Shown here: positions 45,119-57,789 of the stretch, piece by piece
Numbering within the stretch: the stretch's first letter is position 1
Layout of the letters: every line of letters begins with the position of its first letter
Assembly (NCBI GenBank): GCA_963965975.1
Contig: OZ014422.1
Span: 1,798,001 to 1,862,000, forward strand
DNA: 64,000 bases
Origin: Xestospongia bergquistia
Lineage: Eukaryota; Porifera; Demospongiae; Haplosclerida; Petrosiidae
Reading direction: 5' to 3'
Made by a program: the position numbers and the translations under genes
Notes under the pieces: generated by a model
Told to the model about the DNA's origin: nothing
Databases searched by the model: none
The model's input: only the letters and a program-made list of their open reading frames with translations

Positions 45119-46176
45119 ATGGCTAGTAAGTAAAATATAAATGTAACATCGTAAAATCACAATACAACGTACTTAGAGGTTAAGTTAAATACATTAAAAG
45201 CCCAATAAACCATGTTTCTAGCAACTTCATATTATAAATACTCCATTGCTGAACTTGGAGCAGCTGCCCCTTTTAGCTGCTGCATGCTATACATTGAATT
45301 GATTAACGAAGTGGCTACTATATACGTGTAATGCATAGGTGCAGATGATAATACTGTGATGATGGAAAACCCAGCCTACAATGTAGCTCCTGGACTACAA
45401 CACACCAATGTAAGACCCTAATAATGGAAATAATAAAACTAGTTGAGTCATTTTAAGTATTTTTTTAGAGATCCAATAAACGACCTCGCAGTACAATTGT
45501 ATTCAATCGAGAGCCATTAGGAAGTGACGATGCTGACAATCCCTATCCTGAGTTTGCGAAAACTGGGTCATCGTCAAAGTGGGATCATCACATCACACTT
45601 GCTGTTGTCTTGACTATTGTATCAGCACTTTGTCTAAATGTCTTTGCATTAGGTTGTGGAATTGCTGGTATATACTTTGCTATAGTGGTGAGGATAAGCA
45701 TATACCCAATTTTCCTTGCACTAAAGGCAATGATACTAGATTGTAAATGTATAAAGACATTATGATCTGGTAGGAAGTTCATAGACATGTACTTCATTGT
45801 ATGTGTGTGGCCAAAGCATTTCCTACTGGATCTCTTTAAGAGATTCAGTAAGAAATTCTTTGCCTGGCCCATTCATATATATACAATGAACTACATGTCT
45901 ATGAACTTTCTACCAGACCATATAATATTCTTTTGAGAGCTATTCATTCAAAATAACTTATCTAAGTAGTGTATGCAAAGTCTATTTATTTCTGTTCTCT
46001 TTTAGGCTCGTATTGCATCCAGGAATGATGACTATCATAAGAAATTAGAAAATGAACGAGTTTCTTTTGCATTTATTATTGTTTGTATAATGACATTAAT
46101 TGTAACTATTTGTATTATTGGATTTTCAGTGCATGAAGGTCTTTGTGGAAAGACTGGAGTGAGGTGTAGATTTTAA
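45119..46176 (+). CDS. CD225/dispanin two-TM protein C
   Basis: Four exons (45119-45125, 45339-45409, 45469-45687, 46006-46176) give 155 aa. The N-terminal region is polar with basic RSNKRPRST. TM1 (HITLAVVLTIVSALCLNVFA) is followed by CGIAGIYFAIV, a phase-0 intron, ARIASRNDDYHKK and TM2 (FAFIIVCIMTLIVTICIIGF). The C-tail HEGLCGKTGVRC shares its Cys pair with protein B (FCGPTGARC), so B and C are sister copies. The last intron holds a foldback element. Confidence 0.75.
45758..45928. mobile_element. foldback MITE-like element in an intron of gene C
   Basis: An inverted repeat of about 80 bp per arm: ATCTGGTAGGAAGTTCATAG on the left matches the reverse complement of the right arm (CTATGAACTTTCTACCAGAC) and continues through GACATGTA.TTCATTGTAT and the CTACTGGATCTC / TTACTGAATCTC region near the centre. 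There is no coding capacity. Confidence 0.65.
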
Positions 46177-46347
46177 AATTATCATTTTTGACACTGCTGT
46201 TAATTAACTATTACTTAATAAAAATTAATATATTAAATTCATTAAAACCACACCTTTATTTATAACTGATACAAAATTGAAGGTATGTCTCCATTTCATA
46301 CATTTATATTTAATTCTTTTGCTAACGCTTTGTTTATAGATTCAGTC

Positions 46348-46926
46348 ATGAGCAACCAAGCACCATATAGACCAAGATTTTCCCTTCATTATCAACATCA
46401 TTCATCTGAGTATTCTGGACCACCTCCACCCCAATATCCCCCATATCCTTCTGATTATCCACCATTTCCTCTTCCCCCTGATGTGTCTCCACTTCGTCCT
46501 CATTATCCAGCTACTTATCATCACTCTAGACCTCAAATACATGATCGTAAAACAGATAGCAGACCACATCAAGCACAAGGTCGTTCAAAACGTCGATATC
46601 CTTATCATAGAGGAAGGGGAGCTAAAAGAGAGCGTCACCATCATGACAGTGAATATGATGAACGTTTGTATTCACAATCTATTTTAGAGGATCCTTGGAG
46701 AGGTCTTTTATCAGAAGAAGAAGATAAAGCACATAGGGATAGAATTGCTAGACGATTTCAACCAAAGTTAGCACCTTCAGTAGCAACAACAATTGTAGAA
46801 GCATCAGTCAATGACTCTGAGACAAATGATGATATAATAATACATGAAGACTCAAACACAGTGAACAATTCACAAAAGATTTCTTTGGGATCAGATAGTT
46901 CTAATATGGAACAAATCAATGAATGA
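46348..46926 (+). CDS. MPLKIP/TTDN1-like Pro-rich protein
   Basis: 192 aa from ATG 46,348, which follows a probable 3' splice site (GTTTATAG at 46,338), so the 5' UTR is likely spliced from near 46,280. Residues 1-70 are Pro/Tyr/His-rich (GPPPPQYPPYPSDYPPFP). A basic region follows (RSKRRYPYHRGRGAKRER). Then comes the short conserved motif LYSQSILEDPWRGL. A Tyr-x-x-Ser-(M/I)-LEDPW-x-GL motif is the hallmark of MPLKIP, the M-phase PLK1-interacting protein mutated in non-photosensitive trichothiodystrophy. The rest is low-complexity and acidic. The call rests on that one motif plus overall composition. Confidence 0.5.
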   Translation: MSNQAPYRPRFSLHYQHHSSEYSGPPPPQYPPYPSDYPPFPLPPDVSPLRPHYPATYHHSRPQIHDRKTDSRPHQAQGRSKRRYPYHRGRGAKRERHHHDSEYDERLYSQSILEDPWRGLLSEEEDKAHRDRIARRFQPKLAPSVATTIVEASVNDSETNDDIIIHEDSNTVNNSQKISLGSDSSNMEQINE

Positions 46927-46929
46927 ATG

Positions 46930-48470
46930 CTTTCAGAATCAATATACTTCTCTCTGTGAAAACTAAGATATTATCTTATTTTTATGCCTTAATTTATGTA
47001 TATAATAACAATGAAACTTTAACCACAATGCTCCACCTACATAATGACAAAAGGATTGTATCATTTCATATTTTCACTTAATTTAAAGAAATGATGTTAT
47101 TACTGACTGTAGTATTTGAAATCTAATAGCACTATCTTCTATCTGCTGCATAGTGCAATAGCAATGACACAACACTAGCTGTCCTACTTACATTCCCTTC
47201 ACCAGATGTAAATAATTCACCATATCTTCCTGCAATGATGTGATGTTGTAGCACAATTATAAGTCATTAACAATGCTTCTTCATTAATTAGACACCTTGA
47301 ATTATCAAGGTCATCAAATATCTATCTACTAGGAAAAAATGATGACATTGTTTCTCTATATAATGTCTTAATAGTAGTAGGAGCCATATTGTTTAAGTTT
47401 GACTTGATACTGTTTGATTGGGATGAAGCTTTGATCACCACTACAGTTGTTAATGTGTTGCATGAATTGTTTTGATGATATTACAATAGTAATTATGGAC
47501 AAGAATTAATAACATTCATCATCATTTAAACAGCTGCATCTTTATCTTTTGTTGCTGTATTACAGAGTCTTCCAACTAATGAAACTGTGTTTAAATCATT
47601 TAAATCATTAAATCATTTAATAATCATCAATCCCTTGAAACCATATTTATGGCAACAGTCAAAATGAAGAAAAACCATATCATACTATATGCACAGATCA
47701 TGATAATTTAAACAAAGTAATAACATTAACATTGATTTTATTGATGACATTATTTTTTTCCTTTGAAAGTTTAATTATATTGATATATGTAATTTGAATA
47801 GAATAATAAAAATTATTACACTATATCATTATCATTTTGTAAACAGTCAATTCCATAGGACAAAAGTAATCCAAACAGTAGTATATTTATTTTCAGTTTG
47901 CTATATGTTATCTGTTAAACCACAACTATATTGGTTAAATCAGCCAATCAATGAATTATACATCATCAAAGGTCAATAACCAGTATAATTCTATAAAAAA
48001 GTGCGTGTCACATGTTTGTGACTAAATTATTGTGCAATTATATATATATATAATTAGAAGATTGTGTTGTCATGGATCTTTCAATGGATTTACCATACAT
48101 AATATTATTAAAATATAATTGTGTGTAGGGTTTTTATATATATATTAATTTAGTTCTGAACTGAAGCTTTAAATCCACATTAATTGCTTTCAGTTTTCAA
48201 GCATTTTTAGGTATTTCTGTAGATAAGGATAGCGTTAATCTTTGCAATATATTCTGGAAAGTATTTGCCATCTATTATAGCTAGACTACTTGACAATGCA
48301 ACATTACAGAACAGGTTAGCCTGGTCAGGCTGCCACATGCCCAAATCATATATAGTTGTAATTTAACAAGTTCAATAGAAAATTTGGATACATGTAACTT
48401 TATAACAGATTATATAATAATATTATATATGCCTGTTGAGCAAAAAATCAATTAAATTAATGATTTAATA
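46930..48470. other. intergenic, upstream half of the D1 duplication unit
   Basis: AT-rich non-coding DNA. From about 47,305 it matches 50,486 onward closely (for example GGAGCCATATTGTTTAAGTT in both), so it is the 5' part of a duplicated block. A 61-codon open frame at 47,794 also persists in the copy, but without domain or splice evidence it is not called. Confidence 0.55.
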
Positions 48471-48481
48471 ACGCATGCGCA
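48471..48481. promoter_or_regulatory. NRF1-like palindrome, promoter of D1
   Basis: ACGCATGCGCA, 74 bp before ATG 48,554. It is a near-perfect copy of the palindromic NRF1 site and is embedded in a conserved promoter block shared with D2. Confidence 0.55.
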
Positions 48482-48553
48482 GTTGAACTTTGAAGTGGAC
48501 GGAGAGAGACTTGCTGTGCCAATAGCTTGCAGTAATTGACATTGTTTACGGAT

Positions 48554-50291
48554 ATGGAAGGTAAATCTACGTGTTTACTAAGTGTGGATCAGTGTTACAG
48601 AACTCAAGTTGATCTATAGGAGTTTCCCCAGATATACTTTCCTATGCGTCTGGTCATGTGAGACTAAAACACGGTATACATGAGAGACTACCAGACAGAA
48701 TTTGCATATTATTTTGACAACAAGTGACGTCAATAAAATGTGTCCTGTGTTGAGGTCATATACAGACTTACCAAAGTAGCAGTAATCAGATTGCAATCAA
48801 TGATCATCCCAGACATGCATTTTCTATCGCTAATACACTAAATCTGTCATAAGTAAAATAAGAAATGAGTTCTGTTTTTAGTTTACAAACATCCTCAAAG
48901 TGACAGAATACAATTATAAATGTCCTTAGTGTCTAGATCTGAAAGAGTCTTTGTGATCTTTAATCAAAATCATGTTTTGCGAATAGATACCACTTTGTCA
49001 ACAAAATTCAATGGTTACATGCATGATTATTAAGCCTTTTTAGATAATATATGCATCTTTAAGCTTTCATATGTAATCGTATAAGGTATATAATTAAGTT
49101 AGTTGTTAATGGAACCATATAAAATATGTAATATAGCTTAAGCTTTGCTATTAGACTTCCTGTTATCATTACTGATGAGTCAATTTTAAGTCTTTATTTC
49201 ATGTTATTTTTCTCATCATGCACAAGCAACATTAAATAAGCTAGCATTCTTTCCCTTTCTTTACTTAGGTACCAGTACCAGTTATCCACCTCAAGTACGT
49301 TATAAGTTTCATACATTATAAATGTTACACCTACACATTGCAAGTGTACCTACCTACTACTACATGTACTAATAGATTATTGGACAAGTAATTGTAAATA
49401 TTAGATTTGTATACAGTATTAGTACATGTGTGTGAGTATCCCTCTGCTTATATAGCAAGGGTATTATATACCACAAGGTTATTTACCACAACAAGGTTAT
49501 CTACCACAACAAGGTTATATTCCACAACAAGGTTATGTTCCACAACAAGGATACCCTCTCCAGGCAGGATACAAAGGTAGAAAAAGTTAACTATTGTATC
49601 ATTGAGTTAACATATACTTTTTTGATAGATATTCTTCCTCCTTATTATCCACAACAGGCCTATCCTCCAGCTGCTCAGGTTGCTCCAACTGCTACTCAAC
49701 AGTCTGTGAGTTGTCTTTTTACATAATAAATGAAACTTACTTGTTCTTATTGCCTATAGACTTCTAATGTAGTTGTTGTATCATCACAACCAACTCCAGT
49801 GGTGTCACAGACTGTTATTCGTCCTACTGGAGACCACTACTTGACATTGTCCATTGTGTTGACATTCATTTGCTTTTTCTGTGGGACTTGGTACTCACTG
49901 TTTTGTACTATTCCAGCTATTATCTTTGCTATAAGTGTAAGTATTATTTTCAAAGACTATATAACTTATATTAATGATGTAATTTCTATATATATAGGCT
50001 CGTGATGCTGAGGCACGAGGTGATTTGGAAGGAGCTCAATCTAAAGCTCGTGTTGCTTTGATCCTCAATATTGTGTCCATTATATGGTGGGTCATTGCAC
50101 TCGTCGTTATTGTCGTAGCTGCATCAGTGTCAGCTACCACAGCAGATAACCGCTATTACCGCTATTATAATTATTATTGCTACTACTATTATCGTTACGC
50201 TACCAGCTCCTACTATTCTACTTATTCTTATTATTATTATTATTATTATTATTACTCTTACACTGGCACCTATTGCTACTATTACAAATAG
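48554..50291 (+). CDS. CD225/IFITM-like protein D1 with PQQGY repeats and poly-Tyr tail
   Basis: Six exons (48554-48560, 49269-49294, 49456-49576, 49629-49705, 49760-49936, 49998-50291) give 233 aa. Start MEGTSTSYPPQ. Exon 3 encodes about five repeats of (L/I/V)PQQGY. Exon 4 gives PPYYPQQAYPPAAQVAP. The CD225 core is TGDHYLTLSIVLTFICFFCG, LFCTIPAIIFAIS, then after a phase-0 intron ARDAEARGDLEGAQSKARVA and TM2 (SIIWWVIALVVIVVAASVSA). RD..GD..GAQ..A mirrors the conserved intramembrane loop of vertebrate IFITMs. The last ~45 residues are mostly tyrosine, encoded by TAT/TAC runs. AATAAA-type signals occur near 50,440. Cytoplasmic PQQGY regions of this type often mediate self-association; the function here is unknown. 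Confidence 0.82.
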
Positions 50292-52069
50292 ACTGCCAGT
50301 TTTTTTTCAGTATGAAACTCCATGTACTTTATAATTCTTGATACTTACGTTATATCATTCTCCATGTGAAACAAGTGTTGCCTTTATTCAAAAGATTGTT
50401 GTAAGCTGGTTATCATTTTTATGTCTCTCCAATTAATAATAAAATAAAATTATTATATTTTTAAACAAAATTTGAATCATATCAAGGTCATCAAATATCT
50501 ATTATATACACCTACTAGGAAAAAATGATGATATTGTTTCTCAATATAATGCCTTGATTGTAGTAGGAGCCATATTGTTTAAGTTTGACTTGATACTGTT
50601 TGATTGGGATAAAGCTTTGATCATCACTGCAGTTGTTAATGTATTATATGAATTGTTTTGATGATATTACAATAGTAATGGACAAGAATTAATAACAATG
50701 ATGTATTATATCGTAACATGATTATAAGTTATTGACAATGCCTCTTCCTTAATTAGAGATGTCATTGAAGTCATTAAATATCTATTATACATATACCCTT
50801 TGTAGAGATAAGAGTATGGATAGCTGTCATTGCTTTTACTCTCGTGTTAATTTTGGTACAATATTATGACTACATCCTGGAGAGTACACCATATCTTTTA
50901 CACATCTGAGCAACACAGCACAAAACTAAATGTTGTTTGATTCAACTATATATATATACCTGCTGTTACAACACCTTAATTGAGTAGAGCTAGCAAAAGT
51001 AATTGCTATAATATATGATATGTGTTATCAATCCACACTAAATAAACTTTTAATAGACTACACTTGTAAAAAGAGCGTTGCCATAATATCTATGACATCA
51101 TTGTAGTCATGGACAGTATGGTCAACAAAATCATATAAGCTTTGGAGGAATTATGTTAAATTCAGTTCTGTTATCTCCAAGATATTGTGACTTTCCTACA
51201 ACATTCATCAGCATTTAAACAGCTGTATCTTTTGTGTTGCTGTAGTACAGAGTCTTCCAATTAATGAAACTGTGTTTAAGTCATTTAATAATCATCAATC
51301 CCTTGAAACTATATTTCTGGTAACAGTCAAAATGAAGAAAAACCATATCATACTATATCCACAGATCATGATAATTTTAAAAAATTACTAACATTGATTT
51401 TATTGATGATAATAATTTGTTTCCTTTGAAAGTTAATAATATTAATATATGTAATTCAATAGAATAATAATTATCATTACACTATATAATTATCATTTTG
51501 TAAACATTCAATTCCATAGGACAAAAGTAATCCAAACAGTAGTATATTTATTTTCAGTTTGCTATATGTTATCTGTTAAACCACAACTATATTGGTTAAA
51601 TCAGCCAAACAATGAATTATACATCATCAAAGGTCAATAACCAGTGTAATCCTATAAAAAAGTGTGTGTCACATGTTTGTGACTAAATTATTGTGCAATT
51701 ATATATATATATATATTAGAAGATTGTGTTGTCATGGATCTTTCAATGGATTTACTATATATTATATTAATTTAGTTCTGAACTGAAAATTTAAATCCAC
51801 ATTAATTGCTTTCAGTTTTCAAGCATTTTTGATATTTCTGTACATAAGGATAGTGTTAGTCTTTGCAATATATTTTGGAAAGTATTTGCCATCTAGCTGG
51901 ACTACTGACAACAGAACCATTTAGCCTGGTCAGGCTGCCACATGCCCAAATTATATATAGTTGTAATTCAACAAGTTCAATAGCAAAATTGGATATATAT
52001 TAACTTTATAACAGACTATATATATATGTGCCTGTTGAGCAAAAAAATCAATTAAATCAATGAATCTAA

Positions 52070-52082
52070 TAACGCATGCGCA
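52070..52082. promoter_or_regulatory. NRF1-like palindrome, promoter of D2
   Basis: AACGCATGCGCAG, 73 bp before the ATG, in a block almost identical to the D1 promoter (GGACGGAGAGAGACTTGCTG follows). Confidence 0.55.
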
Positions 52083-52154
52083 GTTGAACTTTGAAGTGGA
52101 CGGAGAGAGACTTGCTGTGCCAATAGCTTGCAGTAATTGACATTGTTTACGAAT

Positions 52155-53549
52155 ATGGAAGGTAAATCTACGTGTTTACTAAGTGTCAAATGACAAAATA
52201 CAATAATGTCCTTAGTGTCTGAAAGACTGTTTATGATCTTTAATCTAAATCATGTTTTGCGAATAGATACCACTTTGTCAACAAAATTCAATGGTTACAT
52301 GCATGATTAAGCCTTTTTAGATAATATATGCATCTTTATGCTTTCAATATGGGATTATGTAATCGTCTAAGGTATGCAATTATTATGTTAGTTGCTAATG
52401 GAACCATATGCTATGTAATATAACTTAAGCTTTGCTGTTAGACTTCATGTTATTTACTTCATGTTATTTTTCTCATCATGCACAAACACCATCAAGTAAG
52501 CTAGCATTCTTTCCCTTTCTTTACTTAGGTACCAGTACCAGTTATCCACCTCAAGTACGCTATAAGTTTTATACATTATAAATGTTACACCTACACATTG
52601 CAAGCGTACCTACCTACTACTACATGTACTAGTAGATTATTGGACAAGTAATTGTAAATATTAGATTTGTATACAATATTAGTACATGTGCATGAGTATC
52701 CCTCTGCTTATATAGCAAGGGTATTATATACCACAACAAGGTTATCTACCACAGCAAGGTTATATTCCACAACAAGGTTATGTTCCACAACAAGGATACC
52801 CTCTCCAGGCAGGATATAAAGGTAGAAAAAGTTAACTATTGTATCATTGAGTTAACATATACTTTTTTGATAGATATTCCTCCTCCTTATTATCCACAAC
52901 AGGCATATATTCCAGCTGCTCAGGTTGCTCCAACTGCTACTCAACAGTCTGTGAGTTGTCTTTTTACATAATAGATGAGAGATCACTTGTTCTTATTGCC
53001 TATAGACTTCTAATGTAGTTGTTGTATCATCACAACCAACTCCAGTGGTATCACAGACTGTTATTCGTCCTACTGGGGACCACTACTTGACATTGTCCAT
53101 TGTGTTGACATTCATTTGCTTTTTCTGTGGGACTTGGTACTCACTGTTCTGTACCATTCCAGCTATTATCTTTGCTATAAGTGTAAGTATGATTTTCAAA
53201 GACTATATAGCTTAAATTAATGATGTAATTTCTATATATATAGGCTCGTGATGCTGAGGCACGAGGTGATTTGGAAGGAGCTCAATCTAAAGCTCGTGTT
53301 GCTTTGATCCTTAATATTGTGTCCATTATATGGTGGGTCATTGCACTCGTCGTTATTGTCATAGCTGCATCGGTGTCAGCTGCAACAGCAAGCAATAGCT
53401 ATTACCGCTATTATAATTATTATAATTATTATAGTTATTCTTGCTACTACTATTATCGTTACGCTACCAGCTCTTACTATTATTATTACTCTGGTTATTA
53501 TTACTATTATTACTCTTACACTGACAGCTATTGCTACTATTACAAATAG
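52155..53549 (+). CDS. CD225/IFITM-like protein D2 with PQQGY repeats and poly-Tyr tail
   Basis: Six exons (52155-52161, 52529-52554, 52716-52821, 52874-52950, 53006-53182, 53244-53549) give 232 aa. It is nearly identical to D1 but has one PQQGY repeat fewer in exon 3 and a rearranged tyrosine tail. The tail changed by gain and loss of TAT/TAC codons (ATSSYYYYYSGYYYYYYS), while the CD225 core is almost unchanged. It is the product of the same recent duplication. Confidence 0.82.
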
Positions 53550-54440
53550 ACTAACTTTGCGGCCATTTTTTTTCAGAAACTCCATGTACTTTGTAATTCT
53601 TGATACTTATATTATATCATTCTCCGTGTGAAATAAGTGTTGCCTTTATTCAAAAGATTGTTGTAAGCTGGTTATTGTTTTTATGTATCTAAAATTAATT
53701 ATAAAATAAAATCAAATATTTCTGCCTTTATTCAAAAAATTGTTGTAAGCTCTTTATCATTTTTATGTATCTAAAATTAATAATAAAATAAAATTATAAT
53801 GTTTCTGAAACAATTTGAAAAGTTGCTGTACATACATGTCTATCTGGAACAATAATATCAAGCATGGGTGGAGTCAGTATGTTCAACTATGATATCACTA
53901 ATCTTAATACATGGATACCGTGTCAGAGACATTAGATTACATGTAGTTATGTATATACATGTGTAAGATTAATGTTATTATAACCGTACATATTGATACT
54001 ATATGTTTAATGTTACAATGATTACCTTTATACTACTGTAACACATCAGTTCATATAACCATGTGTTGTTGTCCGAAATATACACATTGGAATATAATTA
54101 CTGTCTTGTGCCCTTTATACACATCAGCAAATTCCATTTTAAACATAATAGGTGCCTACAATGTGGATATGAATGTATTAACATTACCAGCTGTCAGGTC
54201 GAACTGCTTTCATTTTTACACCCTTATTTGTTGATACAATATATGGACCATGTCTTTATGGATTTGCACTCATCTGAAAGTACGTACAAAGTCAATTGTC
54301 TTTGACATATATCATGTAAAATTAATATTTGCTTTGTAGAACATTTTGGTAATCAATAAACACCGACAGAATTCACTTATGAGTCCACCAGAGATCATTT
54401 ACAATTAAATTGTAGCTACTGCTACTACTCAACTACTGAT

Positions 54441-54450
54441 GCGCATGCGC
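54441..54450. promoter_or_regulatory. NRF1 palindrome, promoter of D3
   Basis: A perfect GCGCATGCGC, 110 bp before ATG 54,560. The downstream GACGGAGAGAGA and GCAGTAATTGAC blocks are shared with D1 and D2. Confidence 0.6.
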
Positions 54451-54559
54451 ACTTGTATCTGCTTTGTCATTGATTCTTTGAGGTGCTGGCAAAGAGACGG
54501 AGAGAGATTTACAAGACCAAGCTACCATTATTTTGCAGTAATTGACGTTGATTGCGATT

Positions 54560-56421
54560 ATGGAAGGTAAATCTATACAATTACTAATGTAATATAAATT
54601 ACTTAACGTTGGCTGCTAGCAGTGTGAAGCAGTTTTCACAAGTGATAAAAATCAACACTGTATGGTTCGTTGTTTGTCTAGTCACACAAACCTAAAATAA
54701 TCTCATATAATTCTAAACTTATATAAATAAATCGTGGTTAGGGCGTATAAAAATGATGAGACTGGTCTTGTGAGCCAGACTGAACTTGCTTCCCTTTTCG
54801 ATATCAAATTATGTCTATAGAGTGTGCCTGTATTGAGGTCATGTTGAGACTCAGCAAAGACTTACATGGTCAGATGTTTGAGGGGATGGGAACGTCTGGG
54901 GAAACTACTGTAGATCAAGTTTGGCGCTGCAAAAAATTATGCAGAGCCAATCAGATTGTCTTGAGGCTAGTTTGAATCACATGACATGCTTACCAACTAT
55001 ATTTGCATCAACAAGAGAAGCATTACACACTACAATGAGTAACACTCATGATACTTCACACATAGTGATCTTCCTTTACTCATATAAATGGCTTTGTGGT
55101 TGACACACTCCCTCTTTCAGATGACTTTACTATTTCATCAACAAAATCCAAACATGAGGAAATAATTACATCTGTTACATTTTCAATATGGGATTACATA
55201 TATAGTCATCTAGGATATTCAATTATATGGAATGCATATGTTATCTTCACAACTTTGTGTCTCCTACCTGTTAATTCCACCATACTTTGTTCAATTTACA
55301 AACCATAGTTATTTTAAAGAATATAAATACTATAATATTGACTTCCTGTTAACATACTAAGTCATTTTAACTGTTATTTTAACACTATAAGTAAGGACTT
55401 TTTCTCTTTGTTTACATAGGTACTGGTTATCCACCTCAGGTATTGCTAGTTACATATAACATAAATGTTACACCTACACATTGCAAACATACTTACCTAC
55501 TACTACATACACTAGTAGATTATTAGACAAGTAATTGTACATTAGATTTGTATACAGTACTACATGTAGTAGATCTATAGGTAATCCTCTGTTGTATAGC
55601 AAGGGTATTATTACCCACCACAAGGCCAGCAGGCTGCTTATCCTCCACAACAAGGATATCCTCTGCAACAAGGATACCCTCCACAACAAGGATATCCTCC
55701 ACAACAAGGATATCTTCCACAACAAGGATATCCTCCTCAGGAAGGATATAAAGGTAGAAAAGTTAACTATTGTATCATGTTATATATACTTTTCAATAGA
55801 TGTTCCTCCTCCTTATTATCCACAGCAGGCCTATCCTCCAGGTGCTCAGGTTGCTCCAGCTGCTACTCAACAATCTGTGAGTTATCTTTTTACGTAATAA
55901 ATGAGAGATCACTTGTTCTTATTGTCTATAGACTTCTAATGTAGTTGTTGTAGCATCACAACCAACTCCAGTGGTATCACAGACTGTTATTCGTCCCACT
56001 GGAGACCACTACTTGACATTGTCTATTGTGTTGACATTCCTTTGCTTTTTCTGTGGGACTTGGTACTCACTGTTCTGTACCATTCCAGCTATTATCTTTG
56101 CTATAAGTGTAAGTATTATTTTCAAAGAGTATATAGCTTAAATTAATGATGTAATTTTTATATATATAGGCTCGTGATGCTGAGGCACGAGGTGATTTGG
56201 AAGGAGCTCAATCTAAAGCTCGTGTTGCTTTGATCCTCAATATTGTGTCCATTGTGTGGTGGATCATTGCGTTCATCATTATTGTCATAGCTATCTCAGT
56301 ATCAGCTGCAACATCAAGCAATTGCTACTACTATTATAGTTACACCACTGGCTCTTATTATTCTTATTACTCTGGTTATTATTATTATACTTACTCTTAC
56401 ACTAATAGATATTGCTATTAG
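54560..56421 (+). CDS. CD225/IFITM-like protein D3 with PQQGY repeats and Tyr-rich tail
   Basis: Six exons (54560-54566, 55420-55439, 55600-55753, 55800-55876, 55932-56108, 56170-56421) give 228 aa. Exon 3 carries about six repeats, mainly YPPQQG, plus QGQQAA. The CD225 core matches D1/D2 (GDHYLTLSIVLTFLCFFCG; GDLEGAQSKARVAL), and TM2 has FIIIVIAISVSAATSSN. The tail is shorter and mixed Tyr/Ser/Thr. The intronless stretch around exon 3 is the most repeat-rich of the family. Confidence 0.82.
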
Positions 56422-57539
56422 ACTAGCTTTGCAGCCAGTGCTCAAAGACTTTTTTAAATATGAAACTTCCATTTTTTTGGTACTTTAATTAATTTTTGTT
56501 ACTTATTGTTATTGTGTTACGTGGGAAAAAAGTGTTGTCTTTATTGAAAAAAAATTGAAAAGTGCTATTGTAAAGTGATGGTGTATTTTCTTGGTGATTA
56601 TAACTACCATCAAATTTGTCATGTTGTCTGACTGTGCATATATTTGACAGTATATGTTATTATTGCCTTGTATCTTCTTTGTCACAAGCAATCTATACTA
56701 TTCTCAAGTAACAGTGCTTTAATAATGATATAGCAACTCAAATAACCACATTATATTGCTACATGTTCACAATTAGTTAAAGTTTGGAAGTTAAAAGGTG
56801 ACAAAACTTCATATGCACTTCCCATTAAAAAATTAAAGTTAGAGTTCTTAAAGTAAAGTTTTTATATTTATGGTTACAAAGTACCAATAGGCATATACTG
56901 CCAAAATGTCTGACACGTAGATTTACATATGGAAAATACATTGAAGCAATTTACAAAATCGAAGCAACATGAACAGACAATTGAATTAGCACTACAAAGT
57001 TATTTGTATGGGTACAAGAATTACTATTATGAGTACAAGTAACAATACTAGAATATTTGTATCAGTACACACACAACTGTAGGATATTTTGTATGGGACA
57101 TATCATATACCTGGGAATGCAACATATTCTATAAAAGTGCCAAGTGCAGAGTTATCATAGACTATTCTGTAGGAGGTACCATTTTTTGGGTGGAGGGAGC
57201 TCAAGGAATGTGACACCAGCTCCTCTTAGTGCTGTCATTAATTATGTCAAAAGTAGCTAGGTAGACATTATGATGGATTAGTTTTTATGTCCAGCAATAC
57301 AATTTTAGCATTAGTGATATAATAATAGATTGTTTTTAAAATTATTGATTTGTGATTCTTTAATTATAACATTAACAGTTTACTTGTTCAAAAAGTTAAC
57401 ACACTTTAATATGAAATATATATCTGCTATGTTACAGTAGTTATATACCTAACTATTAACCTCACTATAATTATATTAATGCCAAGTGAAGAGAGTATTA
57501 ATACTCAGCACGTTCCTACGTTACTATTATAAAGTACAA

Positions 57540-57755
57540 AGATCATATATAGTGTAATGATTACTAGGTTTGGGAAAACTCCTAGAGCATTACAACAATG
57601 CAAACACAATTAGATCATAGGTTATATAAATAGTGCAATCATCTAGTAGGTTCAATTGGGAACACTACTAGAGCATTACTGCAAACACAACTAGATCATT
57701 TGTCATATGTACATACATAGTGTAATGATCTAATAATAGGTTTGGTAATAACATA
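57540..57755. repeat. three imperfect ~85-bp tandem units
   Basis: Units share ATATAGTGTAATGAT, CTAGAGCATTAC and GCAAACACAA.TAGATCAT, seen from 57,547, 57,625 and 57,715. They are non-coding and lie just before the decayed D-type relic. Confidence 0.55.
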
Positions 57756-57789
57756 GTTGTAACAGTAATTATGAACAAGGATATGTCCA

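Larger units (their letters stand above)
47305..53700 (+). repeat. tandem segmental duplication carrying D1 and D2
   Basis: A block starting near 47,305 and ending near 50,450 recurs from about 50,486 to 53,700. The offset is 3.2 kb at both ends and up to 3.66 kb in the middle because of indels (the copy lost about 400 bp of the D1 first intron and gained upstream sequence). Exons, introns, promoter and 3' flank all match, so the event was recent. Confidence 0.8.

Noticed and set aside
47794-47979. 61-codon frame also preserved near 51.5 kb
   Set aside because: The two copies are recent duplicates, so shared openness is not evidence of selection. There is no domain, signal or splice context.
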